64,000 nt of DNA from positions 1,922,001-1,986,000 of the forward strand of contig NZ_CP019981.1 of assembly GCF_002982135.1 (NCBI RefSeq). The letters run 5' to 3'. Below are positions 39,040 to 48,483 of this stretch, piece by piece (position 1 is the first letter of the stretch; every line of letters starts with the position of its first letter). The notes under the pieces are model-generated. The model did not search any database. It was not told where the DNA came from and saw only the letters and a program-made list of their open reading frames with translations. The position numbers were made by a program, and so were the translations under genes. Source of the stretch: Pediococcus inopinatus (lineage in GTDB: Bacteria; Bacillota; Bacilli; Lactobacillales; Lactobacillaceae).

Positions 39040-41064
39040 ATGAAAAAATTACGTTTAGCAGAAAGGATTCCAGTATTTATGCGGAACCCTCGTTTACGGT
39101 TGTTAGCAATTTATATTATTTTGTTATCACTCGTTGGCGCAGGTGTTGCGTTTTATTACAACTGGATATTGGGAGTTGTCTTATTGATCCTTCTTATCTT
39201 GGGAAGTGTCTTTATTAACGACACACTTCACCGAGTTAATGAAGAAACAACAAAATACATTTCGGATCTTTCGTTTCGAATTAAACGTAGCGAACAGGAT
39301 TCGCTTTTACGAATGCCACTTGGAATCTTGATTTATGGGGATGAAGATCAAATCCAGTGGATTAATCCTTATATGCAAGGCTACATGGGCGATAAAGATG
39401 TCTTAGGTAAAAAAATTGTCGATGTCGATAAAGATCTTGCAAAACTTTTGGAGGATCATCGTGAAGAAAAAGGAACAGTCACTGTTTCTTGGGGTGATCG
39501 GCAATTCACGTTATTAACTGAGCAGGACAGTCATGTTTTATACATGATGGATATCACCAAATATGCCAAAATTGAAGAAGCTTATGATGATTCACAAGTA
39601 GTAATTGGGCAGGTTTTCTTGGATAACTACGATGAGGTTACCCAGTCAATGGCGGATTCAGATGTCTCAAGTCTAAGCAGTTTTGTCACAAATCAGATTT
39701 CAAGTTGGGCACAGGAATTTGGGATGTATCTCAAACGTGTCGATGATGATCACTTTTTTGTGTTAATGTATGCTGAAGTTTTACAAAAAGTTGAAGCTGA
39801 TAACTTTAAATTGTTGGATACCATTCGAGAAGCTACTTCCAAACAGAACTTTCCAATCACATTAAGTATTGGGATTGCCTATGGGGATCAAGACCTAAAT
39901 AATTTGGCAGATTTATCGCAGAGTAATCTTGATTTGGCCTTGGGACGTGGTGGCGATCAGGTTGTTGTAAAAGCGCCAGATGATCAGGCCCGTTTTTATG
40001 GTGGTAAAACTAATCCGATGGAAAAACGGACGCGGGTAAGAGCTAGGATGATTAGTCAGGCCGTGACTGAATTGATGTCACAGGCCGATCAAATTTTTGT
40101 CATGGGTCATCAGCAATCCGATATGGATTCACTTGGTGCATGTTTAGGTATTCGGCGAATTGCACAAATGAATAACCGGCAGTGCTGGATTGTATTGGAC
40201 GAAGAACATTTACATTCAGACGTTAAACGGTTGTTAACTTCATTAGAGGATTATCCTGCTATTAAAGAGTCAATTATCACGCCAGAAGCAGCTTTAGAGA
40301 ATGCGAATAGTCAGAGCTTACTTGTTATGGTGGATCATTCGAAACCCTCTTTAACAACCGCACCTGAGCTGTATAAAAAGCTTGAAAATCGTGTTATGAT
40401 TATTGATCATCACCGACGAGGCACAGAATTTCCTGAAAATCCGGTTTTGGTTTATATTGAACCTTATGCATCTTCAACTTGTGAATTAATTACTGAAATG
40501 TTTGAGTACCAATCTAAAGATAGTGAACCGATCAATGAAATTGAGGCAACCGGGATGCTGGCGGGGATTGAAATTGATACAAAATCCTTTACAACAAAAA
40601 CGGGAACCCGAACTTTTGATGCCGCCAGCTATTTAAGGTCAGTTGGGGCAGATGAAGGATTAATTCGTCACTTTATGAAGGAAAATGTGGATAGTTACTT
40701 ACAACGTAATCATCTCATTGAATCTGTGGCGTTTATAAATAAAAACTTAGCAGTTTGTGTGGGTGAAGAAGAGCGGACATACGATCCGGTTACGGCTGCC
40801 CAGGCGGCTGATTCCTTACTTTCAATTTCTGGAATTGAAGCATCATTTGTTATTACCCGGCGTTCTGAAAAAGTAGTCGGAATTTCCGCGCGAAGTGCTG
40901 GTGATGTTAATGTTCAGCTAATTATGGAACAAATGGGTGGTGGTGGTCATTTGGGTAGTGCCGCTACACAAATTGAAGATCAAACCGTTGCTGAAGTTAA
41001 AGCGCAGTTAACCATCATTTTAGAAAAAGAAAATGATAAAGAAAATAAAGACGACGAGGAGTGA
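39040..41064 (+). CDS. gdpP: cyclic-di-AMP phosphodiesterase GdpP
   Basis: A 674-residue membrane enzyme that hydrolyses c-di-AMP, controlling potassium, osmolyte and wall homeostasis. Two transmembrane helices (about 18-60) are followed by a PAS-like heme/sensor domain ([23 protein letters not shown]), a degenerate GGDEF domain and the DHH-DHHA1 catalytic part: [32 protein letters not shown] and, near the end, [21 protein letters not shown] precedes the ATG. It overlaps the longest rplI frame by 4 nt, confirming one operon with rplI. Confidence 0.96.
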   Translation: MKKLRLAERIPVFMRNPRLRLLAIYIILLSLVGAGVAFYYNWILGVVLLILLILGSVFINDTLHRVNEETTKYISDLSFRIKRSEQDSLLRMPLGILIYGDEDQIQWINPYMQGYMGDKDVLGKKIVDVDKDLAKLLEDHREEKGTVTVSWGDRQFTLLTEQDSHVLYMMDITKYAKIEEAYDDSQVVIGQVFLDNYDEVTQSMADSDVSSLSSFVTNQISSWAQEFGMYLKRVDDDHFFVLMYAEVLQKVEADNFKLLDTIREATSKQNFPITLSIGIAYGDQDLNNLADLSQSNLDLALGRGGDQVVVKAPDDQARFYGGKTNPMEKRTRVRARMISQAVTELMSQADQIFVMGHQQSDMDSLGACLGIRRIAQMNNRQCWIVLDEEHLHSDVKRLLTSLEDYPAIKESIITPEAALENANSQSLLVMVDHSKPSLTTAPELYKKLENRVMIIDHHRRGTEFPENPVLVYIEPYASSTCELITEMFEYQSKDSEPINEIEATGMLAGIEIDTKSFTTKTGTRTFDAASYLRSVGADEGLIRHFMKENVDSYLQRNHLIESVAFINKNLAVCVGEEERTYDPVTAAQAADSLLSISGIEASFVITRRSEKVVGISARSAGDVNVQLIMEQMGGGGHLGSAATQIEDQTVAEVKAQLTIILEKENDKENKDDEE

Positions 41065-41069
41065 ACTTC

Positions 41070-41522
41070 ATGAAAGTTATTTTTTTAGAAGATGTTAAAG
41101 GCAAAGGTAAACGTGGCGAGGTTAAGAATGTCCCAGATGGCTATGGACAAAATTTCTTGATTAAAAATGGTAAAGCCGAGCTAGCCACAAAGGGTGCCAT
41201 GAGCAGTTTAAAAGGGCAACAACGTGCTGAAGAAAAACATGAAGAAGAAGTTTTGGAGACAGCTAAGCAGTTAAAAACTACTCTAGAAGCCGATAAGACA
41301 GTGGTTGAATTAACCGCTAAGGCTGGTACTGACGGCCGGTTGTTTGGATCGATTCCCAGTAAACAAATTGCGCAAGCACTTGAAAAGCAGTTTGGACTTA
41401 AATTAGACAAACGAAAGATCGAATTGACCGACCCAATTCGTGTGTTGGGCTATACAAATGTACCCGTTAAATTACACCCAGGGGTAACAGCTAAAATTCG
41501 CGTTCACGTTGCAGAAAAGTAA
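41070..41522 (+). CDS. rplI: 50S ribosomal protein L9
   Basis: A 150-residue two-domain protein: the N-terminal [31 protein letters not shown] binds 23S rRNA, a long helix follows, and the C-terminal domain ends [10 protein letters not shown] chose ATG at 41070, preceded by GAGGAGTG. An in-frame GTG at 41061 would overlap gdpP. Confidence 0.97.
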   Translation: MKVIFLEDVKGKGKRGEVKNVPDGYGQNFLIKNGKAELATKGAMSSLKGQQRAEEKHEEEVLETAKQLKTTLEADKTVVELTAKAGTDGRLFGSIPSKQIAQALEKQFGLKLDKRKIELTDPIRVLGYTNVPVKLHPGVTAKIRVHVAEK

Positions 41523-41628
41523 CTAAATCCAGTTTATTTTGTGGTGAAATGGCTGTTTTAAGGTACCGATAAAGGGCAGTTATAAAAAAAATATTTTAGA
41601 AACTTTCCGAGTCATCAGAGGTAGAAAC

Positions 41629-43020
41629 ATGAATAATGATAGTTTAGAAAATCAAACACCGCCACAAAATAGTGAGGCGGAAAAAGCCGTTTTAGGAGCC
41701 ATTTTCTTGGATTCCGAAGTTCTTGTGGAAGCCATGGAATATCTGACACCTGAAGATTTCTATCAACGAGCTCATCAAATTATTTTCCAAACCATGGTCA
41801 CGTTAAATGATGAGGATGAAGCGATTGATGTTGTCACAATGAATAACCGTTTGACAGCGCAAAATCAGTTAGACAATGTAGGCGGTATCAGTTATATTGC
41901 CGAGTTGGCAGCTTCCGTTCCAACTGCGGCCAACGTTGTCTACTACGCAAAAATCGTTCAAGAAAAGGCTATTTTACGGCGTTTGATCAAAGCTGCCACT
42001 AAGATTGTTACCAAAAGCTATCAGCAAGATGAGAGCGTTGGGGATGTTTTAGATGAAGCGGAACGAGAAATCAGCGAAGTTTCAGAAGATCGTAATCAAT
42101 CAGGATTCAAGAAGATTTCTGATGTATTGACCGATTCAATGACTGAAATTAATAAATTGTATCAAAACGGCGATGAAATTACCGGATTGTCTACTGGTTA
42201 CAGTGAGTTAGACAAAATTACGGCAGGCCTTCATCCGGATGAGCTCTTCATTCTAGCTGCCCGACCAGCTGTTGGTAAAACTGCGTTTGCATTAAACATT
42301 GCGCAAAATGTGGGAACCAAAACGGATAAAACAGTGGCCATTTTTAGTTTGGAAATGGGTGCTGATCAACTAGTTAATCGGATGTTGTGTGCGGAAGGCA
42401 GTATTGATGCCAATCACTTACGAACGGGTCAATTAGATGAAGAAGAGTGGCAAAATTTAGTGATTGCCATGGGAAGTTTAGCAAAGGCTAATATTTATAT
42501 CGATGATACGCCGGGAGTTAAGATGGCTGAAATTCGGGCCAAATGTCGCCGATTAGCTAAAGAACAAGGCAATTTGGGATTAGTTGTGGTGGATTATTTA
42601 CAACTAATTGAAGGTTCTGGCCAAGAAAACCGACAACAAGAGGTTTCTGCAATTTCACGTCAGCTAAAGAAGCTAGCAAAAGAACTCAGAGTACCAGTTT
42701 TGGCACTTTCCCAGCTTTCTCGTGGGGTTGAGCAGCGTCAGGACAAACGACCAGTATTGTCAGATATTCGTGAATCTGGATCAATTGAACAAGATGCTGA
42801 TATCGTAGCTTTCTTGTATCGTGAAGACTACTACGATCGAGAAGATGGCGAAGACGGGGATGGGAACGATTCAGATCCACGTCAGAGTGAAGATCCGGAT
42901 GTAGGGCCGGTTGAAGTTATTATTGAGAAAAACCGAAGTGGTGCGCGGGGAACTGTGAAGCTGTTGTTTGTAAAGTCTTACAACAAATTTGCGCCCATTG
43001 CGTACGTACCTGATAACTAG
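41629..43020 (+). CDS. dnaB: replicative DNA helicase (DnaB family)
   Basis: A 463-residue hexameric helicase, named DnaC in B. subtilis. The N-terminal primase-binding domain is at residues 10-160 (PPQNSEAEKAVLGAIFLD). The RecA-like core has Walker A ARPAVGKTA (211-219), Walker B LVVVDYLQLI and the conserved SRGVEQRQDKRPVLSDIRESGSIEQDAD loop. An acidic insertion (EDGEDGDGNDSD) precedes the last strand, as is common in lactobacilli. It follows rplI after 106 bp. Confidence 0.97.
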   Translation: MNNDSLENQTPPQNSEAEKAVLGAIFLDSEVLVEAMEYLTPEDFYQRAHQIIFQTMVTLNDEDEAIDVVTMNNRLTAQNQLDNVGGISYIAELAASVPTAANVVYYAKIVQEKAILRRLIKAATKIVTKSYQQDESVGDVLDEAEREISEVSEDRNQSGFKKISDVLTDSMTEINKLYQNGDEITGLSTGYSELDKITAGLHPDELFILAARPAVGKTAFALNIAQNVGTKTDKTVAIFSLEMGADQLVNRMLCAEGSIDANHLRTGQLDEEEWQNLVIAMGSLAKANIYIDDTPGVKMAEIRAKCRRLAKEQGNLGLVVVDYLQLIEGSGQENRQQEVSAISRQLKKLAKELRVPVLALSQLSRGVEQRQDKRPVLSDIRESGSIEQDADIVAFLYREDYYDREDGEDGDGNDSDPRQSEDPDVGPVEVIIEKNRSGARGTVKLLFVKSYNKFAPIAYVPDN

Positions 43021-43134
43021 CTCCAAAATTAGCAGTTTTGCATGAAGAAGTTGGCCGATTATTGGGTAAGCTTTAATGTGAAACTGTTATATTATGCAGT
43101 TTTTTAGTTAAATGAAGTTTAGATGGAGGGGACG

Positions 43135-44331
43135 ATGAAAGAACTTAAATTACGTTATTTGTTGCTTGGTTCATGGATGGATAGCATTGGGATGAGCTTT
43201 GTGTGGCCATTAACAACCGTGTATATGCACAACATTCTTGGACACTCACTCACAGTTGTGGGAATTGTGTTAATGCTAAACTCAGTGGCTAGTATTGTGG
43301 GATCATTTGTTGCCGGCCGTTTGTTCGACAAACATGATGGCTATTATCTATTGCTTGGAGGAATTGCCTTTACGGCTTTAAGCATGTTAGTTTTGGTGTT
43401 TGTTAATGATTGGCCGATCTATCCGATTATGTTAGTTTGCATTGGATTGGGGACTGGTTGGATTCTAGCATTTGTTAATGCGTTAGGGACAACCGTGCAT
43501 AGTAAGGATGGGCGTTTTGTATTCAATATGTTGTACTTTGTCCAAAATTTAGGTGTGATGATTGGAACGGCAGTTGTGGGTTTGATGTTTAAGGATGATG
43601 TAGCGCCCTTATTTGCGATTTCAACTGCTTTGTATGTTGTCTTCTTTGTAGTGGCAGCGATGAACTATCACGTCAAACGAGAGCGACCAGAGAGTTTACA
43701 GCAAATGGATCAAGATGCGCAACCCGCTTCAAAAACGCAAAGAATGCCACATGTGAATGTGGTTATTATGTATACGTTATTCATTAGTTTGTTTGTTATT
43801 TGGATTTTTTATCAGCAATGGAACAGTAATATTTCGGTCTATATGTTGAGTTTGCATATTCCACTTAAAGATTACAGCTTTTTATGGACGGTTAATGGTC
43901 TTTTTATCGTAATCGTTCAAGCTTTCTTAAGTTGGAAGGGTGGCAAGATGTTTAAAGATCCTTTCCATCAAGTTTATTTTGGAATGATTTTTATAATTGC
44001 TTCATTTGTAATTTTGGTGTTTGCAACCCAGTACATTGCCTTTGTCTTGGCAATGATCATCTTAACGATCGGGGAGGCAATCACATTTCCGCAGATTCCG
44101 GCAATCGCAAACCTTCTTTCTCCATATGGGATGAAGGGACGATATCAAGGATTGGCAAGCTCCTTTCCGTCAGCGGGGCGTGCAGTTGGTCCACTTGTTG
44201 GTAGTTTAATTATTGATACGTTCTCTTTCGTTTCCTTATTCGTTGTCGCTTCCGTTGCCATCGCATTAATTTTATTTGTAAACATTGTGCTGATTGAACG
44301 AGATAAGAACGAATTAACAGAATATAAATAG
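43135..44331 (+). CDS. MFS transporter (MdtG-like)
   Basis: A 398-residue permease with 12 predicted helices. Helix 1 is LLLGSWMDSIGMSFVWPLTTVYMHNIL and motif A is GRLFDKHDGYYLLLGG; the C-terminal half carries KGRYQGLASSFPSAGRAVGPLVGS. It resembles MdtG/YttB-type drug exporters. I chose ATG at 43135, preceded by GGAGGGG; an in-frame ATG at 43123 lies inside that ribosome site. It stands after dnaB, possibly from its own promoter. Confidence 0.87.
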   Translation: MKELKLRYLLLGSWMDSIGMSFVWPLTTVYMHNILGHSLTVVGIVLMLNSVASIVGSFVAGRLFDKHDGYYLLLGGIAFTALSMLVLVFVNDWPIYPIMLVCIGLGTGWILAFVNALGTTVHSKDGRFVFNMLYFVQNLGVMIGTAVVGLMFKDDVAPLFAISTALYVVFFVVAAMNYHVKRERPESLQQMDQDAQPASKTQRMPHVNVVIMYTLFISLFVIWIFYQQWNSNISVYMLSLHIPLKDYSFLWTVNGLFIVIVQAFLSWKGGKMFKDPFHQVYFGMIFIIASFVILVFATQYIAFVLAMIILTIGEAITFPQIPAIANLLSPYGMKGRYQGLASSFPSAGRAVGPLVGSLIIDTFSFVSLFVVASVAIALILFVNIVLIERDKNELTEYK

Positions 44332-44342
44332 AGTCAGATAAA

Positions 44343-44376
44343 AACCAATCCTGAGAATTCAGAGTTGGTTATTTTT
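44343..44376 (+). terminator. terminator after MFS gene
   Basis: AACCAA-CTGA pairs with TCAG-TTGGTT, followed by ATTTTTG. Confidence 0.75.
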
Positions 44377-44611
44377 GTGCTTATGAATACAAATACTATT
44401 AGAAAGGTGTTTGTAGCTTAATATGAAGTTTAAAAGTTGCTCAATATGTAGTTAAGTGAAGGTGAACTTTTTGAATACTTGCTAGCTCTGTAATTTTTTG
44501 TCATATTTTGAGATGATTTCGTAAACGGATTTATATGCTAGCGTATTACGTGCATGTTAAGGTTATTCTTGTTAGAATGATAAGAAATAAGTTAATATGG
44601 AAGGAAGTCTT

Positions 44612-45157
44612 ATGATAAAAATGAATTTCAAACAGGTGCTTGTTCTTACAGTTGGGGTAGTCGGGATTACTTTTGGTGCAACAAATGTTGCGAGCGCTGA
44701 TGCAAGTGCTGGAGGAAATCAACAATATACGGCTGCACAAACAACAGCAAATAACGCGACAGCTCAAGCAATGACAACAAGCACCTCGACAAGTGATAGT
44801 TCAGTCGTTTCTGAGGCTTTAAGCTTAGCACAAATGAATATCCCTTACGTTTGGGCTGGTGAATCAATGAGTGGAATGGATTGCTCAGGTTTCACTGAAT
44901 GGGTTTATGCACACACTACAGGCATCAGCTTGGGACATAATACAGTGGTCCAAGAAGGTCATGTGACTAAACATACTGTTGCAGAGGCCCAACCTGGCGA
45001 TCTATTATTTTGGGGATCACAAGGAGCAAGTTACCATGTTGGAATATACATAGGTAGTGGAAAATACGTTGCAGCCCCTGCACCTGGTCAAAATGTATCC
45101 GTTCAAACAGTTAGCGGTGCGTTTATGCCAAGTTTATCAGGCCACGTAAATGGTTAA
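44612..45157 (+). CDS. secreted NlpC/P60 peptidoglycan endopeptidase
   Basis: A 181-residue exported wall hydrolase. The signal peptide is residues 1-29, with cleavage expected after VASA. A short T/A/S-rich linker leads to an NlpC/P60 domain: catalytic C91 in MDCSGFTEWVYAH and H142 in ASYHVGIYIG, plus the AQPGDLLFW block. Enzymes of this type cut within stem peptides, usually at D-Glu to diamino-acid bonds. There is no recognised wall-binding domain. I chose ATG at 44612, preceded by GGAAGGAAG; an in-frame ATG at 44597 overlaps that site. WalRK regulates such genes in related bacteria, but I see no clear site here. Confidence 0.9.
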   Translation: MIKMNFKQVLVLTVGVVGITFGATNVASADASAGGNQQYTAAQTTANNATAQAMTTSTSTSDSSVVSEALSLAQMNIPYVWAGESMSGMDCSGFTEWVYAHTTGISLGHNTVVQEGHVTKHTVAEAQPGDLLFWGSQGASYHVGIYIGSGKYVAAPAPGQNVSVQTVSGAFMPSLSGHVNG

Positions 45158-45167
45158 ATTAAATTAA

Positions 45168-45205
45168 GCAAAAAACGGATGGCCAATTTGGTCACCCGTT
45201 TTTAA
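45168..45205 (+). terminator. terminator after NlpC/P60 gene
   Basis: AAAACGG-TGGCCAA pairs with TTGGTCA-CCGTTTT; flanking A and T runs let it serve the convergent DUF1304-like gene as well. Confidence 0.85.
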
Positions 45206-45225
45206 ATTGTCTAAGATAGTGAAGT

Positions 45226-45594
45226 CTAAATTAGGATTGCTAAAATCATAGCCAGTAAACCCGGCAGTGCTTCTAATAAGAAGAATTTTCGTGAAAATAC
45301 AAACCCTGCATAAATTCCATTAAGAAAGACAAACAAATTTAGAAAGATTAGGACGTATTTCATGGGGTCATTTGGGACAATCACGATGGTTAGAATAAGC
45401 ACCAGTCCAACAAACCCACTGAACAACCCTAAATTTTGAATGAATTTTTGAACAATTGGATTTTCAATGATTTTTTCAGGCAAGCTGAAGAATGTGGCAA
45501 CTTTTTCGTACGGCGCGAAAAGTTCGATATACAAGAAGTAAATATGCTCTAAAGCAATGAGCAGACTAATTAAGACAGTGATGGTCAATAACAT
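45226..45594 (-). CDS. DUF1304-like small membrane protein
   Basis: A 122-residue protein with four predicted transmembrane helices. The N-terminal ALEHIYFLYIELFAP matches the EHxYxxYLE signature of the DUF1304 family, whose function is unknown. The ribosome site AAAGGGGG is about 13 nt from the ATG, a long spacing. It faces the NlpC/P60 gene and shares its terminator region. Confidence 0.75.
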   Translation of the reverse strand: MLLTITVLISLLIALEHIYFLYIELFAPYEKVATFFSLPEKIIENPIVQKFIQNLGLFSGFVGLVLILTIVIVPNDPMKYVLIFLNLFVFLNGIYAGFVFSRKFFLLEALPGLLAMILAILI

Positions 45595-45599
45595 AAAAG

Positions 45600-46080
45600 A
45601 AAAAGCCCCCTTTAATAAAAGTACAACATAAGTAGATTATAAATAAGTTAACAGGTCGTGTCATGAAAACTCTATAAGAAAATTAGGATATTATGGGTTA
45701 ATTTGTAATTCTGTACTTAAATTGAATAACAAACATATCCTATAACAAGTCCAAAAGGGGAATGAACTTCAATAATACCTAACGAGAGCAAAGTCATTCA
45801 TTTATAAAAAAATTTTACTGTCAATTTGATTTATTGGTTAAATTGGAAAAATTTCGAGTGATTTTTCCCAGAAGAATAGAGCTATACCAACGATCCTAAC
45901 GAATTGCATCATGTCCCATCAATAAAGGGGTTAAGTGCGATTAACTTCAGTTAAATTAAGGGGAAAACGAAGCTTATATTACAGAATTGTGACATGAACG
46001 TAAGTGAAGGTCAATGAATATAAACCTCATTGAAACATAACTGCAATATTCAAAGTGTATTCTTCTAGGTAGCTTATAAA
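45600..46080. other. 480-bp AT-rich gap without a recognisable gene
   Basis: No ORF with a family match, no RNA gene and no strong hairpin is visible. It probably holds the long promoter and leader region of the LysM gene and the promoter of the minus-strand DUF1304-like gene. I looked for a WalR-type TGTWAH direct repeat with 5-bp spacing and found none that fits. Confidence 0.5.
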
Positions 46081-46092
46081 AACAAGGAGAGT

Positions 46093-46764
46093 ATATATAA
46101 TAGGACATTAAGAACAAACGTTACAAAATTTATGGTGGCTATGATGGCTGCATTATTTATGGGTCTCACATTATTGGTAACAGTTTCTCATGCTGATGAA
46201 ATTTACACAGTCAAATCAGGCGATACACTTTCAGAAATTGCATATAACCTCAATAACGGGACCAGCTATCAAAAATTAGCAACAACGAACAAAATTAAAA
46301 ATGTAAACTTGATCTATGTTGGTCAAAAGTTATTACTTAAGAGTGATGGCGAAGTTAAAGTTGCTACGAAGAGCGAAGTGAAATCAACACCAGCTGTTAA
46401 GAGTGTAACGCCAAAGACAAATACTAGCTCAACAAACAAACAAAGCTCAAATACTACATCTACAAATACGCAAAGTTCAAACACAACAAAATAAACAAGC
46501 ACATCAACTTCAACGAGTTACACTGGTAGCAATTTGAAGAGTTATGTTTTAAGCCAAATGGAATCACGGACTGGTGTTTCTTCTGCTACTTGGAACATGA
46601 TTATTACACGAGAATCAAACTGGGAGCCATCTGTTCGTAATAGTACTAGTGGTGCTTATGGTTTATTCCAAAATATGCACATTAGTGGTGGATCAGTTGA
46701 ACAACAAGTCAACGCTGCTGTTAGTTTGTACAACGCGCAAGGCATGGCTGCTTGGGCACTTTAA
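46093..46764 (+). pseudogene. LysM plus transglycosylase-like secreted wall protein, broken
   Basis: A signal peptide ([21 protein letters not shown]), a LysM domain ([18 protein letters not shown]...[10 protein letters not shown]), a T/S/N/K linker and then a lytic-transglycosylase-like end (TWNMIITRESNWEPSVRNSTSGAYGLFQ, Glu likely catalytic). A TAA at 46492-46494 cuts it within the linker, while the same frame resumes to 46764. The family's usual basic start is found upstream in frame ([12 protein letters not shown]), but AAGGAG is followed by ATA at 46093 rather than ATG. The gene has probably lost both its start and its continuity. Any product from ATG 46132 would be a LysM-only protein. 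Confidence 0.8.
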
Positions 46765-46811
46765 TTTAAAAGTTGTTAGGAATTATAGCGGTTGTTGATA
46801 GTTTCTAACAA

Positions 46812-46857
46812 AAAACGGTGTGCAACTCTGAATTGCAGAATTTCGCACTGTTTTTTT
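46812..46857 (+). terminator. terminator after LysM pseudogene
   Basis: Imperfect hairpin CGGTGTGCAACTCTG / GCAGAATTTCGCACTG with loop AATT and a T7 run. Confidence 0.75.
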
Positions 46858-46964
46858 GCAAAGCAACTAGAAAAGTCAGATTAAGGATCAAAATATTTTA
46901 TTAAAATAAACAGCTGGCACTAAAGCCAGCAAACTAAATAAGATTCATTGAAGCTGCCTTTTAC

Positions 46965-48399
46965 GGGTCTCTGTCAAACTGTATTGGTAGAGATTTTTGA
47001 AGGCATGTTCACTTCGGTGAATGTGCTTTTTGTTTACTCATGAATTAAACTGATACGAATGAAGAAGTTATGAATATTTCGAAAACCAAAACAGCTACGC
47101 TTTAATACCTTGATTTTGCGATTAAGTCCTTCAATAGGACCGTTAGAATACGGATAACGACAACTGTTGAGCACTGCTGAGCCGTTCTTAACGAAGGTTG
47201 AAATGGTGACGTCCATTTGATTACCAGCTACTTGGTAGTTGGTAATCAAATTTTTAAATCCCGTGGCATTCTTTTGGTGGATAGCAGTTAGAATGCCTTG
47301 ATAAGTTTGATACACAGTTTTGAATTCTGGAAATTCATCTAAGGCAAGGTCGATGGCGTTCTGTTGGGTCATATACTCGTTAATGCCTCGTAAATAGATA
47401 AGCTTAGTGTCATTGATTTTCTCTTCTGCCAAATGAAATAAACGCCATTGAGATTTAAGGATGCGGTAAATGCGTGAATGCTTATCTTGAAAAGTACGGA
47501 TAATGCGTGTACGTACATTGTCTAGTGCACGACCAGCAAGCTGAATAATGTGGAAACGGTCAATAATCGTGACAGCGTTCGGGAATAAACGATGAATAAA
47601 GCTGGCATATTCGGCGTTCATATCAATAGTAATTGTTTGAACTTTCGCACGTTCTTGAACTGAATAACGAGCTTCAAAGTAATCAATGATATCCTTACTG
47701 AGACGATCTTCGAGGGTCACAATGCGGCGATGACTAACGGCATCGCAACAGTTAAAGGACATTAGATGATTACAGGAACGAAATTCATCGAAACAAAGAT
47801 TTGGTGGAAGTTGCTTAACACGGTAAGCCAAGTGAATATTTGCATTTAAAATACGTTGCACACTACTTGGTGAAATGCCACAAATTTTAGCGATTTCTTT
47901 ACTGGTCAGCATGTCACGAGCTAGCACAATGACCTGATGTTTAACATTGTGGGTAAAAGTTTCATTACGTCTAACGAGGTTAGTTTTAGCTCCACAGGTT
48001 TTTAAACAATGTTGGCATTGATATCTTTGTCTTCTTAGCTGCATTTCATAACGTCCGCCTGATAAGGTTCCCAACCTTAGATGACTAACGTGGGTACCGT
48101 TTTTAATTAGACTTTTATGGCCACAATGGGGACATTTCACAAGCTGATAAGAAAGGTTGGCGTGAACGACATGAATTCGTTGTCCATTCGGGCAACGTTT
48201 CTTGGTAACACCAGTTACGGTTATATTTGGGTCTGTCATTTCAAACAAGCTTAAGATAGAATTAGTTAGGGACATCTGTTTTTCCTCTTTTCGATTTTGT
48301 TTGGTGATTAAATCGTAGCACAAAGAGGACAGATGTCCTTTTAATTTTCAAAATAAAAACTGGTATCAGTTATTCACCAATACCAGAAAGTGTAGACCC
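46965..48399 (-). mobile_element. ISL3-family insertion sequence, copy 2
   Basis: 1,435 bp, same ends as copy 1 (GGGTCT tips), with 8-bp target duplications CCTTTTAC at 46957-46964 and 48400-48407. Nearly identical to copy 1: I see single-base differences at about 48256 and 48306, where GCG of copy 1 reads GTG (Ala to Thr). The recent spread of one element explains both. Confidence 0.97.
47034..48275 (-). CDS. ISL3-family transposase, copy 2
   Basis: The same 413-residue ISL3 transposase as in copy 1, with the zinc-finger cysteines, helix-turn-helix and DDE residues all intact. Within this preferred start the two proteins are identical as far as I can compare; the only protein difference lies in the upstream extension (IAKQ against ITKQ). 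It is read against the LysM pseudogene. Confidence 0.94.
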   Translation of the reverse strand: MSLTNSILSLFEMTDPNITVTGVTKKRCPNGQRIHVVHANLSYQLVKCPHCGHKSLIKNGTHVSHLRLGTLSGGRYEMQLRRQRYQCQHCLKTCGAKTNLVRRNETFTHNVKHQVIVLARDMLTSKEIAKICGISPSSVQRILNANIHLAYRVKQLPPNLCFDEFRSCNHLMSFNCCDAVSHRRIVTLEDRLSKDIIDYFEARYSVQERAKVQTITIDMNAEYASFIHRLFPNAVTIIDRFHIIQLAGRALDNVRTRIIRTFQDKHSRIYRILKSQWRLFHLAEEKINDTKLIYLRGINEYMTQQNAIDLALDEFPEFKTVYQTYQGILTAIHQKNATGFKNLITNYQVAGNQMDVTISTFVKNGSAVLNSCRYPYSNGPIEGLNRKIKVLKRSCFGFRNIHNFFIRISLIHE

Positions 48400-48438
48400 C
48401 CTTTTACGGGCAGCTTTTTGTGTACAAAATGATTAAAA

Positions 48439-48472
48439 AAGCCTCTATCGTTTATATCAAGATAGAGGCTTG
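48439..48472 (-). terminator. terminator of the dehydrogenase operon
   Basis: AAGCCTCTATC pairs with GATAGAGGCTT, with an A-run on the plus strand giving U's in the minus transcript, just after the dehydrogenase stop. Confidence 0.8.
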
Positions 48473-48483
48473 TCGTATTTAAT

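Larger units (their letters stand above)
46949..48416 (-). terminator. terminator split by ISL3 copy 2
   Basis: Left arm AAGCTGCC (46951-46958) and right arm GGCAGCTTTTT (48409 onward) would form a terminator with loop TTTTACG before insertion. The IS and its 8-bp duplication CCTTTTAC now separate the arms by 1.44 kb. Confidence 0.8.

Noticed and set aside
41629..43020. Acidic insertion in DnaB as an intein or foreign insert
   Set aside because: It is only about 20 residues and lacks any splicing motif; lactobacillar DnaB proteins can have such loops.
44485..44505. TGTAAT...TGTCAT upstream of the NlpC/P60 gene as a WalR box
   Set aside because: The spacer is 4 bp and the second half is imperfect; the consensus needs a 5-bp spacer.
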